64,000 bases of DNA from Glycomyces tenuis DSM 44171 (GCF_000427885.1 NZ_ATYW01000024.1:1-64000); one strand, 5' to 3'. Positions 37,040 through 46,520 are shown, numbered from the stretch's first letter. The notes: generated by a model not told the origin, from the sequence alone. Numbers and translations: made by a program.

Positions 37040-38914
37040 TTAGCCGCGCGCGGCGGCCTTCTTGCCGTGGACCGGGATCGCCTTGGTGTGGAGCCCGGAG
37101 AGGTGGACGTTGTTGAGGACTCTGCCGCGCGCCATCCATTCGGCGATCGGGTGCGTGAACAGGAAGACCACAACGAGGTCCACCACCGTGGACAGGCCGA
37201 GGGTGAAGGCGAAGGCGCGGACCGGGCCGATGGCCAGGATGTAGAGCACCACCGCCGAGATCACTGAGACGGCGTTGGCGGAGAGGATCGTCCGGCGGGT
37301 CCGCACCCAGGCGCGCGAGACCGCGGAGCGCACGGATCTGCCCCCGACCATCTCCTCTTTGATGCGTTCGAAGTACACCACGAAGGAGTCGGCGGTGATG
37401 CCGATGGCGACCGCGAAGCCGGCGACGCCGGCGAGGGTGAGGGTCATGCCGATCTGGGAGCCGAGCAGCGCCACGGTCGGATAGAGGATCGCCGCGGAGG
37501 TCACGAGGCTGCCGAGGACGATCAGGCTGATCACGCGGTAGTAGAACACGCAGTACACGAGGACCAGGCCCACGCCGATCGCGGCGGCGACCATGCCCGC
37601 CTCGAGCTGCTCGACGCCGAGGGTGGCGGTGACCTCGTTGAGGGTCTGGACGACGAACGTGGTCGGCAGGGAGCCGAAGTTGAGCTGGTCGGCCAGTTGG
37701 TTGGCCTCCTCGGCGGTGAAGTCACCGGTGATCGAAGTGGAGTTGGTGGAGGCCTCCTGGATGTTCGGCGCGCTCACCACCTCGTTGTCGAGGACGATGG
37801 CGACCTGCTGGCCGACGTTCTCGCTGGTGAGGGCGCCCCACTTCTCTGCGCCCGCAGTGGTGAACTGGACGTTGACCATGAACGCGTTGAGGTTGGCCTG
37901 GTCGCTGCCGACGTCGGCCTGCGAGACGTCGGAGCCGAGCACGGTGGAGGGCGCGAGCAGGTACTTCGTGGAGAAGGTCAGGTCGGGCGAGTCTTCGGCG
38001 ATCGGCTCGGGCGGCGAGCACGCGACGACATCGAGGTCGGCCTGCTGGACCGAGCCGGGCGGGCGGTTGTCGAGCTGCTCGCAGGTGATCGAGGGGACGT
38101 AGAACTGCACATTCGGGGGCAGGAGCCCGACCTCTTCGGGGGTGAGCTCGCCGAAGGGCTCGAGGGCGGCGATGGAGGCCTCGTCGGTGGGGGCGGCGGT
38201 CAGGCTCTGGGCGAGCCCGGCGGCCTCCTCGCCGACCTTGGCCCACACGTCTTCGATGGTGAGATCCTCGTCGGAGGTGGCGACCTGGGGCGAGCCCGCG
38301 GTCTCCTCCTCGGAGGACTCCTCGGTGGCTTCGGCCGTGGGCTCTTCAGCGGTGGCTTCGGAGGTGGGCTCTTCGGTGGCCCCCCCGTCGGTGGCTTCGG
38401 CGGTGGGCTCGGAGGTGGCCTCCTCTTCGGCGGCCTCCTGCTCGGCCGCGGCCTCCTCCTCCGCCGCCGAGTAGTCGGGCAGAGAGTCGGTGACGATGCG
38501 GAAGCGCAGTTCGGCGGGGGCGCCGACGTCACGCAGCGCCTCCTCGTCGGTGTCGGTGCCCGCGACGTTGACCACGATGTTCTGGTCGCCTTCGACGTAG
38601 ACCTCGGGCTCGGCGACGCCGGTGGAGTTGACGCGGCCCTCGATGATCTGGCGGGCCTGCTCCATCGTCTCCGCGCTCGGCGGCTCATCGGAGTCCTGCT
38701 GGTAGGCGGTGAGCGTCATCGACAGCCCGCCCTGGAGGTCGAGACCGAGCTTCGGCGTCGGGAACTTCCACCCGGCGCCGGCCAGCGAGGCGGCCCAGAG
38801 GATGCCTATGACGGCCAGCAGCGCCAGGAAATAGGGGGCGACGGGCAGGCGCTTTCGCTGGATCTTCTTCCGCGGGCGGTCAGCGCCCGTGGTTGCACCC
38901 ATGTTCGACGGCAA
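37040..38914 (-). CDS. secD: Protein translocase subunit SecD
   Basis: 624 residues. An N-terminal helix is followed by GLDLQGGLSMTLTAYQQ, the large periplasmic P1 domain, and the C-terminal six-helix core with FGSLPTTFVVQTLNEVTATL, GITADSFVVYFERIKEEM and STVVDLVVVFLFTHPIAEWM. TTG 38914 is preferred by the AGGAAGAG site 8 nt upstream; ATG 38902 is an alternative. P1 contains a roughly 60-residue Glu/Ala/Thr-rich insert (about residues 150-210) encoded by short DNA repeats, not part of the usual fold. Works with SecF and YajC, encoded on both sides. Confidence 0.96.
   Translation of the reverse strand: MPSNMGATTGADRPRKKIQRKRLPVAPYFLALLAVIGILWAASLAGAGWKFPTPKLGLDLQGGLSMTLTAYQQDSDEPPSAETMEQARQIIEGRVNSTGVAEPEVYVEGDQNIVVNVAGTDTDEEALRDVGAPAELRFRIVTDSLPDYSAAEEEAAAEQEAAEEEATSEPTAEATDGGATEEPTSEATAEEPTAEATEESSEEETAGSPQVATSDEDLTIEDVWAKVGEEAAGLAQSLTAAPTDEASIAALEPFGELTPEEVGLLPPNVQFYVPSITCEQLDNRPPGSVQQADLDVVACSPPEPIAEDSPDLTFSTKYLLAPSTVLGSDVSQADVGSDQANLNAFMVNVQFTTAGAEKWGALTSENVGQQVAIVLDNEVVSAPNIQEASTNSTSITGDFTAEEANQLADQLNFGSLPTTFVVQTLNEVTATLGVEQLEAGMVAAAIGVGLVLVYCVFYYRVISLIVLGSLVTSAAILYPTVALLGSQIGMTLTLAGVAGFAVAIGITADSFVVYFERIKEEMVGGRSVRSAVSRAWVRTRRTILSANAVSVISAVVLYILAIGPVRAFAFTLGLSTVVDLVVVFLFTHPIAEWMARGRVLNNVHLSGLHTKAIPVHGKKAAARG
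38324..38420. repeat. Degenerate tandem repeat inside secD
   Basis: Several copies of GGTGGCTTCGGNGGTGGGCTC (with changes) occur at about 24-nt spacing, which translate on the minus strand to (E)PTAEATEE/ATAEEPTSE-like octads. The segment is in frame and length changes in steps of three would keep SecD intact. It lies in the periplasmic insert. Confidence 0.65.
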
Positions 38915-39192
38915 TGGTCAGTCTCTTCCTCATTCGATGCGGAGCGGACGCAGGGAGAGCCCGGTCCGACAGTGCCGGCCTCCGGGGCTCCGCCCGATGG
39001 GGACGGGCGCCGACCGGAGGGAGTGGCCTTGCACACGTAGTGTCGGCGCGGCTCATTCTAGACGGCCGCGATCGGCGGCTTTGTCCGCCCTGACCGCGGG
39101 CCGCGGGCGCGGTGGGGCCGAACCGGCCCCCGTGCGGGGGTTCGAGCGCGCCCCGGCCGGTTCACGGTCCGAACACACGGCCGCGGGCGCCG

Positions 39193-39633
39193 CTAGTACT
39201 CCTTGCGGTCGGACTTGCCGGTGTGCTTGTCGTCGCCGTCGTCGGCGGAGCGCAGTTTCTCGAGGTCCTCGTCGGTGAGCGTGGTGTCTTCCTCGGTGAT
39301 CGGGGCCTCGGCCTCGGGCTGGCCCTCCTCCTCGGAGGGCAGGACGCGGGCGATGGCCTGGCGCGCGAACACCAGGAAGACGTCGTCGGAGGCCTCCAGG
39401 GTCACGGTCTCCTCGTCGGAGTCCACGACAGTGCCGTACAGGCCGCCGATGGTCATGACGCGGGCGCCCGGTTCGACGTTGTTCTGCATGTCCTGCTGCT
39501 CGCGCTGGCGCTTCTTCTGCGGCCGGATCATGACGAAGTACATCAGGAGGATGAAACCGACGATCATGATCAGGAAGAGCATGTTGCTGCCTCCGGCGCC
39601 TTCTTGAGCGAGGACGTCTACGGCTGAGAGCAC
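39193..39633 (-). CDS. yajC: Preprotein translocase subunit YajC
   Basis: 146 residues. One membrane helix (about 18-36) leads into the conserved IRPQKKRQREQQDMQNNVEP and GARVMTIGGLYGTVV. GTG 39633 has AAAGG 7 nt upstream. The C-terminal 50 residues are an acidic extension beyond the typical 85-110 residue family length. YajC joins SecD/SecF in the membrane. It is first in the yajC-secD-secF group, with a 278-nt gap to secD. Confidence 0.93.
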   Translation of the reverse strand: MLSAVDVLAQEGAGGSNMLFLIMIVGFILLMYFVMIRPQKKRQREQQDMQNNVEPGARVMTIGGLYGTVVDSDEETVTLEASDDVFLVFARQAIARVLPSEEEGQPEAEAPITEEDTTLTDEDLEKLRSADDGDDKHTGKSDRKEY

Positions 39634-39778
39634 GGCGGTGCCTTTCGTCGTTGGTGGTCACTTGAGACGTGGGCGGAGTCTATCTCGCGCGCCCCGGCGT
39701 CCGGTTCGCGCCGCCCGCGCCTTTCGGCCCGTCCGTGCGGGACGGGGAGGAGCTGAGCTCCTGCTTGTACTCCCAACC

Positions 39779-40846
39779 CTACGCGTCGCCGGCGCCGAAG
39801 AGCCCTTCGGTGCTCGGGGGCGCCAGGCCGAGGTGCCGCCAGCCGGCGGCGGTGGCGACGCGGCCTCGCGGCGTGCGGGCCAGGAGCCCGGCGCGGACCA
39901 GGTAGGGCTCGCTGACCTCCTCGACGGTGTCGGACTGCTCCCCCACGGCCACCGCGAGGGTCGCCAGGCCGACCGGGCCGCCGCCGAAGGTCTTGACCAG
40001 GGCGCCGAGGACCGCCCGGTCGAGGCGGTCGAGGCCGAGCTCGTCGACGTCGTAGAGCGCCAAGGCGCTTTCGGCGACGGTCTTGGTGATGGTGCCGTCG
40101 GCTCGGACCTGCGCGAAGTCGCGGACGCGGCGCAGCAGCCGGTTGGCGATGCGGGGCGTGCCCCTCGAACGCGAGGCGATCTCGACGGCGCCGTCGTCGG
40201 TGATCGCGACGTCGAGGATCCCGGCCGAGCGCTGCACGATCGCCTCGAGCTCGGCGTCGCCGTAGAACTCGAGCTGGCCGAGGAAGCCGAAGCGGTCGCG
40301 CAGCGGGCCGGTGAGCAGGCCCGCGCGGGTGGTGGCGCCGACGAGCGTGAACGGCTCGAGTTCGAGCGGGATGGCGGTGGCGCCGGGGCCCTTGCCGACG
40401 ATGACGTCGACTCGGAAGTCCTCCATGGCGGTGTAGAGGAGCTCCTCGGCGGGGCGGGCGATGCGGTGGATCTCGTCGATGAACAGGACTTCGCCCGGCG
40501 CGAGGCTGGTGAGGATCGCCGCGAGGTCGCCGGAGCGCTCGATGGCCGGGCCGGAGGTCTGGCGCAGGCCGACGCCGAGCTCGGCGGCGACGATCATCGC
40601 GAGGGTGGTCTTGCCGAGACCGGGCGGGCCGGACAGGAGCAGGTGGTCCGGGGAGGCGCCGCGGCGGCGGGCCCCTTCGAGGAGAAGGCCGATCTGCTCG
40701 CGGACGCGGGTCTGCCCGATGACGTCGTCGAGCTTGCCGGGGCGGATGCCGGCCTCGACGAGGCGGTCGAGCTCGGTGGCCTCGGCGGCGGTGAGGGCCG
40801 CGTCCCACTCTTCGGCGGTGTACTCGGGTTCGTCCTTCTCGTCCAT
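39779..40846 (-). CDS. ruvB: Holliday junction branch-migration helicase RuvB
   Basis: 355 residues. The AAA+ Walker A is [20 protein letters not shown], Walker B is [20 protein letters not shown], and sensor 1 lies in [22 protein letters not shown]-terminal winged-helix domain includes [17 protein letters not shown]. It is the ATP-driven hexamer that moves Holliday junctions with RuvA. ATG 40846; three nt after the ruvA stop, in the ruvC-ruvA-ruvB operon. Confidence 0.97.
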   Translation of the reverse strand: MDEKDEPEYTAEEWDAALTAAEATELDRLVEAGIRPGKLDDVIGQTRVREQIGLLLEGARRRGASPDHLLLSGPPGLGKTTLAMIVAAELGVGLRQTSGPAIERSGDLAAILTSLAPGEVLFIDEIHRIARPAEELLYTAMEDFRVDVIVGKGPGATAIPLELEPFTLVGATTRAGLLTGPLRDRFGFLGQLEFYGDAELEAIVQRSAGILDVAITDDGAVEIASRSRGTPRIANRLLRRVRDFAQVRADGTITKTVAESALALYDVDELGLDRLDRAVLGALVKTFGGGPVGLATLAVAVGEQSDTVEEVSEPYLVRAGLLARTPRGRVATAAGWRHLGLAPPSTEGLFGAGDA

Positions 40847-40849
40847 GGG

Positions 40850-41446
40850 CTATCGCTTCCCGAGGAGTCGGATGGCTTGCTTGAGCAGCGTGGGCACGTC
40901 CGAGCCGTCGACGCCTTCGGCGTCGAGCTTCTCGATGGCGGTCTCGGCGTCCTTGGCCGACCAGCCGAGCGCCTGGAGGCCCTGGCCGACCTGGGTGCGC
41001 CAGCCGCCCGGGCGCTGGGCGGCCCGCCCCGGGGAGCCGATGTCGACCGGGCCGATCTTGTCGGCCAGGTCGAGGACGATCCGCTCGGCGCTCTTCTTGC
41101 CCACGCCGGGGATCCGCGAGAGCGTGGCGGTGTCGCCGGTGGCGATGGCGCGCCGGATGACGTCGGGCCGCAGGACCTCGACGGCGTCGCGGGCGATGCG
41201 CGGGCCGATCTTCTGCGCGGTCTGGAGCAGCTCGAACAGGTCGCGCTCGGCGGCGCTGTTGAAACCGAACAGGGTGATCGAGTCCTCGCGGACGATCGTG
41301 GAGACGTGGAGGACGACCTGGGAGCCGACCTTCAGGTTGGCGAGCGTGTGCGCCCCGGCGTGCACGGCGTAGCCGACCCCGCCGACGTCGACGACGGCGT
41401 ACGACTCCCCTACCGCGGCCACTGATCCGGTGAGCTGCGCGATCAT
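40850..41446 (-). CDS. ruvA: Holliday junction branch-migration protein RuvA
   Basis: 198 residues from ATG 41446 ([12 protein letters not shown]). The N-terminal OB fold has [14 protein letters not shown]; helix-hairpin-helix segments are [20 protein letters not shown] and [20 protein letters not shown] flexible linker and the C-terminal domain that contacts RuvB ([20 protein letters not shown]) follow. It binds the four-way junction as a tetramer. The start overlaps the ruvC stop by 4 nt, so translation is coupled. Confidence 0.96.
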   Translation of the reverse strand: MIAQLTGSVAAVGESYAVVDVGGVGYAVHAGAHTLANLKVGSQVVLHVSTIVREDSITLFGFNSAAERDLFELLQTAQKIGPRIARDAVEVLRPDVIRRAIATGDTATLSRIPGVGKKSAERIVLDLADKIGPVDIGSPGRAAQRPGGWRTQVGQGLQALGWSAKDAETAIEKLDAEGVDGSDVPTLLKQAIRLLGKR

Positions 41447-41982
41447 CGCGGTCCTCCCTTCCTCGGCGGCGGCGTCCGCGAGCCGTCGGCGGCGGCGAGC
41501 CTGGCCTTCATGCCGCCTCTCCAAAGGTGACAGATGGCGATGGCCAGCGCGTCGGCGGCGTCGGCGGGTCTGGGCGCTTCGCTCAGGCGGAGGATGCGGG
41601 TGACCATGGCGGTCACCTGCCGCTTGTCGGCGGTGCCGTTGCCGCAGATGGCGGCCTTGGCCTCCGAGGGGGTGTAGGTGGCGGTGGGGAGCCCGGCCCG
41701 GGCGGCGGCGAGGAGGGCGACGCCGGAGGCCTGGGCCGTGCCGATGACGCTGGCGACGTTGTGCTGGCTGAAGACCCGCTCGACGGCGACGGTCTCGGGC
41801 CGGTGCGACTCGATGTGGCGGCGCAGGCCCTCGTCGAGGGCGAGCAGGCGGTCGGCAAGGGGCGCTTCGGGATCGGTGCGGACGACGTCGACGGCGATCA
41901 TGCGGCCCGGCGCGCCGGGCCTTCCCTCGACGACGCCGACGCCGCAGCGGGTCAGCCCCGGATCGATCCCCATGACGCGCAC
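41443..41982 (-). CDS. ruvC: Crossover junction endodeoxyribonuclease RuvC
   Basis: 179 residues. Catalytic acids are visible at [10 protein letters not shown] (D), [19 protein letters not shown] (E) and [12 protein letters not shown] (two D). It cuts Holliday junctions as a dimer. GTG 41982 is 5 nt from GGAGG; ATG 41973 (MGIDPGLT) is an alternative. The C-terminus beyond the fold is a short basic/Pro tail. First gene of ruvCAB. Confidence 0.95.
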   Translation of the reverse strand: MRVMGIDPGLTRCGVGVVEGRPGAPGRMIAVDVVRTDPEAPLADRLLALDEGLRRHIESHRPETVAVERVFSQHNVASVIGTAQASGVALLAAARAGLPTATYTPSEAKAAICGNGTADKRQVTAMVTRILRLSEAPRPADAADALAIAICHLWRGGMKARLAAADGSRTPPPRKGGPR

Positions 41983-42139
41983 TCGCCCCTCCGTTCCGTC
42001 GTTCGCGTCAGCTTATCCGGGCGGGGTGACAGGTGTGTTCCGTGACGCCCGTGGCATGGCCCATAAACCACTTGCCGGGCGGCTAGGCGCGGGGTTACCT
42101 TGATAATGGCCGGGAGCCGACGACGATGTCGCCCTACCG

Positions 42140-42162
42140 CACGGCGAACCCTGCGAGCCGTA
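42140..42162 (+). repeat. Single copy of the intergenic repeat (locus C)
   Basis: CACGGCGAACCCTGCGAGCC (42140-42159) followed by GTA differs from the relA-proximal unit at only three of 23 positions. It lies 50 nt upstream of the preferred MFS start, in the same orientation as the gene. Confidence 0.75.
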
Positions 42163-42212
42163 CGTCGACCTCCCGCTCCCCATCCTGTTCTCCCCGAGAC
42201 GTTCTTTGTGAG

Positions 42213-43466
42213 ATGCCTGTGTCTGCCGCTGCGCTTCATTCCCCCGCCCTCCCAGGCGGCCACTCGCGCCGCTCCATCGCCACGATGGTCTTCGTGCTCG
42301 GCGCGCTCTCGGCGACCGCGCCGATCGCCATCGACCTCTACCTGCCGGCCTTCCCGGACATGGCCGGCGCACTCGGAACGCCGGAGGCCCGCATCCAGCT
42401 CACCCTGACGTCGATGATGGTCGGCATGGGCATCGGCCAGGCGTTCATCGGACCGCTCTCCGACCGCATCGGCCGCCGCAAGCCGCTGCTCATCGGCATG
42501 GTCCTGTTCACCCTCACCTCGCTCGTGTGCGCGGTCGCGACCAGCGCGGACCTGCTCATCGCGATGCGCTTCCTGCAGGGTCTGAGCGGCGCGGCCGGCG
42601 TGGTCGTCGCCCGCGCGGTCATCCGCGACCACTTCCAGGGCGACGACATGACCCGCTTCACGGCCAAGATGATGTTCGTCACGATGCTCGCGCCGATGCT
42701 CGGCCCGATCATCGGGGCGCAGCTCATCCGCTTCGGCCCGTGGCCGGTGGTCTTCGTGTTCATGGCGGTGCTGTCCACGCTGTCGACGTTCCTGGTGTGG
42801 AAGTTCCTGCCCGAGAGCCTTCCGGCCGTCGAGCGGCGCTCGATGGGCATGCGCGAGTTCGGCGCCTCGGTCGTCGCGCTGGTGCGCGACGCGAGCTTCA
42901 TCGCGCCGACGCTCATCGTGATCATGAACTTCTCGATGCTGTTCACCTACGTCTCGACGTTCAGCTTCATCTCGCAGAACGAGCTCGGCGCCTCCGCGGG
43001 CTTCTACTCGCTGCTGTTCGCCGCGGGCACGCTGGCGCTCCTCGCCGGGAACCAGACGAACATGCTCATGATCGACCGCAGCGACTCGAACCACCGGATG
43101 GTCATCGGCATGGGGATCTCGCTGACCGGTGTCGCGTGGCTGGCCGGGGTGCAGCTCGCCGGAGCCGAGAACCTGTGGACGGTCACGGCGGGGATCATCG
43201 TGATGATGTTCGGCTGCGGCGTGGTCTTCCCGAACGCGGGCGCGGCCGCGATGTCCTCGCAGCCGCCGCAGGTCGCGGGCACTGCGTCGGCGTTCATGGG
43301 CGCACTCCAGATGGGGGCGGGCGGGGCGCTGCCCGCGCTGGCGACCATCGGCGGCGTGACGCTCGCGAACATGACGTTGGGCATCTCGGTCTACGCCGTC
43401 GCCACGGCTCTGGCGGTGGTCTGGACGATCCGGGTCTACCGGCGGAAGCCGGCGCTCGCCGACTGA
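42213..43466 (+). CDS. MFS drug-efflux permease, Bcr/CflA family
   Basis: 417 residues from ATG 42213, 12 membrane helices. FVLGALSATAPIAIDLYLPA is the typical first helix of the Bcr/CflA group, followed by the MFS loop motif GPLSDRIGRRKPLLIG and FLQGLSGAAGVVVARAVIRD. It exports drugs or other small molecules by proton antiport; the substrate is unknown. ATG 42126 would add a Ser/Arg/Pro stretch with poor codon bias that runs across a repeat copy, so I prefer 42213, although its ribosome site is weak. A terminator follows at 43479. Inserted between ruvC and yebC relative to the usual actinobacterial order. Confidence 0.9.
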   Translation: MPVSAAALHSPALPGGHSRRSIATMVFVLGALSATAPIAIDLYLPAFPDMAGALGTPEARIQLTLTSMMVGMGIGQAFIGPLSDRIGRRKPLLIGMVLFTLTSLVCAVATSADLLIAMRFLQGLSGAAGVVVARAVIRDHFQGDDMTRFTAKMMFVTMLAPMLGPIIGAQLIRFGPWPVVFVFMAVLSTLSTFLVWKFLPESLPAVERRSMGMREFGASVVALVRDASFIAPTLIVIMNFSMLFTYVSTFSFISQNELGASAGFYSLLFAAGTLALLAGNQTNMLMIDRSDSNHRMVIGMGISLTGVAWLAGVQLAGAENLWTVTAGIIVMMFGCGVVFPNAGAAAMSSQPPQVAGTASAFMGALQMGAGGALPALATIGGVTLANMTLGISVYAVATALAVVWTIRVYRRKPALAD

Positions 43467-43478
43467 CACTCGCTCGGC

Positions 43479-43506
43479 GCGGCCGGTCCCCACGGGGGCC
43501 GGCCGC
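43479..43506 (+). terminator. Hairpin terminator after the MFS gene
   Basis: A 12-bp GC-rich stem with one G-U pair (43479-43490 with 43495-43506) and a 4-nt loop starts 13 nt past the stop codon and is followed by gtcgttt. Confidence 0.65.
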
Positions 43507-43544
43507 CGTCGTTTAACCGGGCCACCGGGGGGCATCTCCCCTGG

Positions 43545-44195
43545 ATGCCGAACCGGGTCTTCCGCGATCGAAGCGACGCCGGGCACGCACTGGCCGCCCT
43601 GCTCGACGGCTACCGGGGCCGCTCCGACACACTCGTCCTGGCGCTGCCGCGCGGCGGCGTGCCGGTGGCCTTCGAAGTCGCCCGGGCGCTGGGGGCGCCG
43701 CTGGACGTCTTCACGGTCCGCAAACTCGGCGTGCCGGGGCACGCCGAACTGGCGATGGGCGCCATCGCCAGCGGCGGCGTCAAGGTGCTGAACGACCAGG
43801 TGGTGCGCCTCAGCGGGGTCGACGAGGCGGCGATCGCCAGGGTCGCCGAGCACGAGAGCGCCGAATTGCACCGCCGCGAGCGGGCCTACCGCGGCGACCG
43901 GCCGCCGCCGGAGCTGGAGGGCAGGACGGTGCTGCTCGTCGACGACGGCCTGGCGACCGGCTCGACGATGCGGGCCGCGATCCAGGCGGTGCGCGGCCTC
44001 GGCCCGGCGAACCTCGTCGTCGCCGTGCCCACCGGCGCGGCCTCGACGTGCCGGGAGCTGGGCGCCCTGGTCGACGAGATGGTGTGCGCGACGAACCCCG
44101 AGCCGTTCTACGCGGTCGGCCAGTCCTACCGGCGATTCGAGCAGACGTCCGACGACGAGGTCCGGGAACTCCTCGGCAGGAGCTTGGCCGCCTGA
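43545..44195 (+). CDS. Phosphoribosyltransferase-domain protein
   Basis: 216 residues. The PRPP-binding loop is VLLVDDGLATGSTMRAAI (about 127-144), preceded by TLVLALPRGGVPVAFEVARA and KLGVPGHAELAMGAIASGG. This matches a family of type I phosphoribosyltransferase-fold proteins in actinobacteria (Rv0571c-like) often near stress genes; the base used, if any, is not known. ATG 43545 has GGGGGG about 13 nt upstream. It is not apt: length and motifs differ. Convergent with the PIN toxin gene. Confidence 0.85.
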   Translation: MPNRVFRDRSDAGHALAALLDGYRGRSDTLVLALPRGGVPVAFEVARALGAPLDVFTVRKLGVPGHAELAMGAIASGGVKVLNDQVVRLSGVDEAAIARVAEHESAELHRRERAYRGDRPPPELEGRTVLLVDDGLATGSTMRAAIQAVRGLGPANLVVAVPTGAASTCRELGALVDEMVCATNPEPFYAVGQSYRRFEQTSDDEVRELLGRSLAA

Positions 44196-44214
44196 ATCAC
44201 GGCGACACCGCGCG

Positions 44215-44631
44215 TCAGCCGGTCAGACCCGGTGAAGCCACTTTCATGCCCTCAGCCTCGGCCGCAGCGGCCTGGCGCTTGTCGTAAGTGAGGAAGTACC
44301 CCAGTGCCTCGCCCAGGCCGCCTGCCACCGCCACGTGGATCGCGTCCAACGAGCGCAGAGGAGATCCTGCTTGAAGGTCCCCGGCCGCATCGAACACTTC
44401 GGTCGGCAGCGCGACCACCGCGGTGCGCTCCAACCAATGCAGCGCCTGCGCCCGCGCGTCGGCCTGCGCGCCCGCCGCGTGCAGCCCTCTGCGCACTTCA
44501 GTTCGCGTCAGCTTCGAGGTGATCTGGCGATCTTCAACACGGCGCGCAAGCCACTCCTCCAAGTCCTCGGAGCACTCTTCGTCGAGGAAGAGCTTCATCG
44601 CCGCCGAGGAGTCCAAATAGTGGAACCGCAT
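44215..44631 (-). CDS. PIN-domain toxin (second toxin-antitoxin pair)
   Basis: 138 residues. PIN acidic residues are seen in HYLDSSAAMKLFL (D7), SKLTRTEVRRGL (E), RSLDAIHVAVA (D) and LTYDKRQAAAA (D). It is probably an RNase toxin inhibited by the protein encoded upstream. ATG 44631 overlaps the antitoxin stop TCA/TGA at 44631-44633 by one base. Lower GC than neighbours in places. Target RNA unknown. Confidence 0.88.
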   Translation of the reverse strand: MRFHYLDSSAAMKLFLDEECSEDLEEWLARRVEDRQITSKLTRTEVRRGLHAAGAQADARAQALHWLERTAVVALPTEVFDAAGDLQAGSPLRSLDAIHVAVAGGLGEALGYFLTYDKRQAAAAEAEGMKVASPGLTG

Positions 44632-44948
44632 CAGAACTCTCGCTCTTCTCGCAGGCGATCGATCGCTTCGCTTCCGCGGTTCGTGCCCGGAGGGGAGGGT
44701 TCGCGCACGATGTTGCGCGCTTCAGGCCCGGTGGGGAGCCTGTCGAGGACCGCGGGATCAAGCAGTCCGGCCGCGATGGCCCTGTCGATTGCGATATTGG
44801 CGGGATCCGGCGGGGTGATCTGGCCGACCACTTCGCCCCACCGGGTGACGAGCACGGTGTGCCCCTCCTGAACACGCTTGAAGATCTCGGCGGCGTTCCG
44901 CTGGAGCTCTCGGATGGTCACGTGTTCTTCGGTCATGACGTCAATCAT
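44631..44948 (-). CDS. Phd/YefM-type antitoxin
   Basis: 105 residues from ATG 44948; ATG 44936 (MTEEHVTIRELQRNAAE) is also possible, and the annotated start is uncertain because no ribosome site is clear and the transcript may be leaderless. EHVTIRELQRNAAEIFKRVQ and GHTVLVTRWGEVVGQITPP form the Phd fold that binds DNA and pairs with a PIN toxin. The C-terminal arm is intrinsically disordered in type. A dyad over the start region (44932-44951) is a likely autoregulatory operator. Confidence 0.82.
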   Translation of the reverse strand: MIDVMTEEHVTIRELQRNAAEIFKRVQEGHTVLVTRWGEVVGQITPPDPANIAIDRAIAAGLLDPAVLDRLPTGPEARNIVREPSPPGTNRGSEAIDRLREEREF

Positions 44949-44951
44949 GAC
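44932..44951 (-). promoter_or_regulatory. Dyad operator over the Phd-type antitoxin start
   Basis: A perfect inverted repeat GTCATGA (44932-44938) and TCATGAC (44945-44951) with a 6-nt spacer covers both candidate start codons. An AT-rich CAAAATAT stretch on the minus strand immediately upstream could be the -10 region. Position fits autorepression by the antitoxin/toxin complex. Confidence 0.6.
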
Positions 44952-45060
44952 GCATATTTTGACCAGCATGTCAGGCGAATTTCGAAAATGACTCGCCGAT
45001 CTGACTGTCGGGTGGACGACACACGGTGCTCGTCTCCGAAGGCGGGACTGCGTTCGGCGT

Positions 45061-45705
45061 TCAGGGCGTGACGCCGCCCAGGTGCTCGTTGAACCAGTCG
45101 CGGGCGAGCTCGGCGACGGATTCCAGGGCGCCCGGCTCCTCGAACAGGTGCGTCGCGCCCTGGACGACCGCCACCCGGTTCGGCCCGCCGAGGTGGCGCT
45201 GCGCGTCGTAGTTCAGGCTCAGGACGTCTTCGTCGCGCTCGCCGACGATCAGGAGCGTCGGCGTCCTGACGTTCGGGAGGTCGTCGGCGGCCAGGTCGGG
45301 GCGCCCGCCGCGGGAGACGACGGCGCGCACTTCGACGCCGGGGGCCGTGGCGGCCCGCAGCGCGGCGGCCGCGCCGGTGCTGGCCCCGAAGTAGCCGATC
45401 CACTCGTTCTCCGGGCCCGGACGGTCCTGGAGCCAGTTGGTCACCTCGGTGAGCCGCTCGGCCAGCAGCCCGATGTCGAAGACCTTGTCCCGGTCGTCGG
45501 CCTCCTCGAGCGTGAGCAGGTCGAACAGGAGCGTCCCGAGCCCGGCCCCGCGCAGGGCCTCGGCGACGAAGCGGTTGCGCCTGCTGTGGCGGCTGCTGCC
45601 GCTGCCGTGGGCGAACACCACCACACCCGCGGCGTCGTCGGGGACGTCCAGGAGGGCCTCGAGCCGCACCGGCCCGGCCGGGATCGTCAGCGTCTCTTCG
45701 CTCAT
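45061..45705 (-). CDS. Alpha/beta hydrolase (dienelactone hydrolase-like)
   Basis: 214 residues from ATG 45705. The oxyanion strand is VVVFAHGSGSSRHSRRNRFV; the nucleophile elbow is GYFGASTGAAAAL (Ser); acid LIVGERDEDVL (Asp) and base QGATHLFEEPGALE (His) complete the triad. A small cytosolic esterase-type hydrolase with unknown substrate, related to hydrolases often fused to or near phosphoribosyltransferases of the type at 43545. Downstream of yebC on the same strand with a 35-nt gap. No strong ribosome site. Confidence 0.87.
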   Translation of the reverse strand: MSEETLTIPAGPVRLEALLDVPDDAAGVVVFAHGSGSSRHSRRNRFVAEALRGAGLGTLLFDLLTLEEADDRDKVFDIGLLAERLTEVTNWLQDRPGPENEWIGYFGASTGAAAALRAATAPGVEVRAVVSRGGRPDLAADDLPNVRTPTLLIVGERDEDVLSLNYDAQRHLGGPNRVAVVQGATHLFEEPGALESVAELARDWFNEHLGGVTP

Positions 45706-45740
45706 CCGGCAGACGTACCCCGGCCGGAGGCCGCTAAGCG

Positions 45741-46499
45741 TCAGGCGTCGAGCTCGGCGAGGACCTCGTCGGAGACGTCGACGTTGGTGTACACGTTCTG
45801 GACCTCGTCGGAGTCCTCCAGGGCGTCGACCACGCGGAAGACCTTGCGGGCGCCCTCGGCGTCCACGGCGATGCTCGTGGACGGCTGGAACCCGGCCTCG
45901 GCCGAGTCGTAGTCGATCCCGGCCTCCTGGAGCGCGGTGCGCACCGCGACCAGGTCGGTCGGCTCGCACAGCACCTCGAAGCCGCCCTCGCCGAGGTCGT
46001 TGACCTCTTCGGCGCCCGCGTCGAGCACGGCCATGAGGATGTCGTCCTCGCTCAGGCCCTCGGCCTGCGGGACCACGATGACGCCCTTGCGCGCGAACAG
46101 GTAGCCGACGCTCCCGGCCTCGCCGAGGGACCCGCCGTTGCGGGTCAGGGCGACCCGGACCTCGGAGGCGGCCCGGTTGCGGTTGTCGGTCAGGCACTCG
46201 ATGAGCACCGCGACGCCGCCGGGCGCGTAGCCCTCGTACATGATCGTCTCGTAGTCGACGCCGCCGCCGTCGAGGCCGCCGCCGCGCTTGACGGCCCGGT
46301 CGATGTTGTCATTGGGGACCGAGCTCTTCTTGGCCTTCTGGATCGCGTCGAAGAGCGTGGGGTTGCCGGCGGGGTCGGGACCACCGGTGCGCGCGGCGAC
46401 CTCGATGTTCTTGATCAGCTTGGCGAATATCTTGCCTCGCTTGGCGTCGATCGCGGCCTTCTTGTGCTTGGTCGTCGCCCACTTGGAGTGGCCACTCAT
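45741..46499 (-). CDS. YebC/PmpR-family DNA-binding regulatory protein
   Basis: 252 residues, full length. [20 protein letters not shown] is the family opening, followed by [31 protein letters not shown] and [20 protein letters not shown]. Members act as transcription factors or, for the YebC2 type, help translation of proline-rich stretches; which applies here cannot be seen. Lies between pdxT and ruvC, the normal actinobacterial position. Confidence 0.95.
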   Translation of the reverse strand: MSGHSKWATTKHKKAAIDAKRGKIFAKLIKNIEVAARTGGPDPAGNPTLFDAIQKAKKSSVPNDNIDRAVKRGGGLDGGGVDYETIMYEGYAPGGVAVLIECLTDNRNRAASEVRVALTRNGGSLGEAGSVGYLFARKGVIVVPQAEGLSEDDILMAVLDAGAEEVNDLGEGGFEVLCEPTDLVAVRTALQEAGIDYDSAEAGFQPSTSIAVDAEGARKVFRVVDALEDSDEVQNVYTNVDVSDEVLAELDA

Positions 46500-46520
46500 C
46501 CCGGCGTTCCCCTTGTCGTT

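Noticed and set aside
43545-44195. The phosphoribosyltransferase as the missing apt
   Set aside because: It lacks the adenine phosphoribosyltransferase pattern and matches another phosphoribosyltransferase-fold family (Rv0571c-like).
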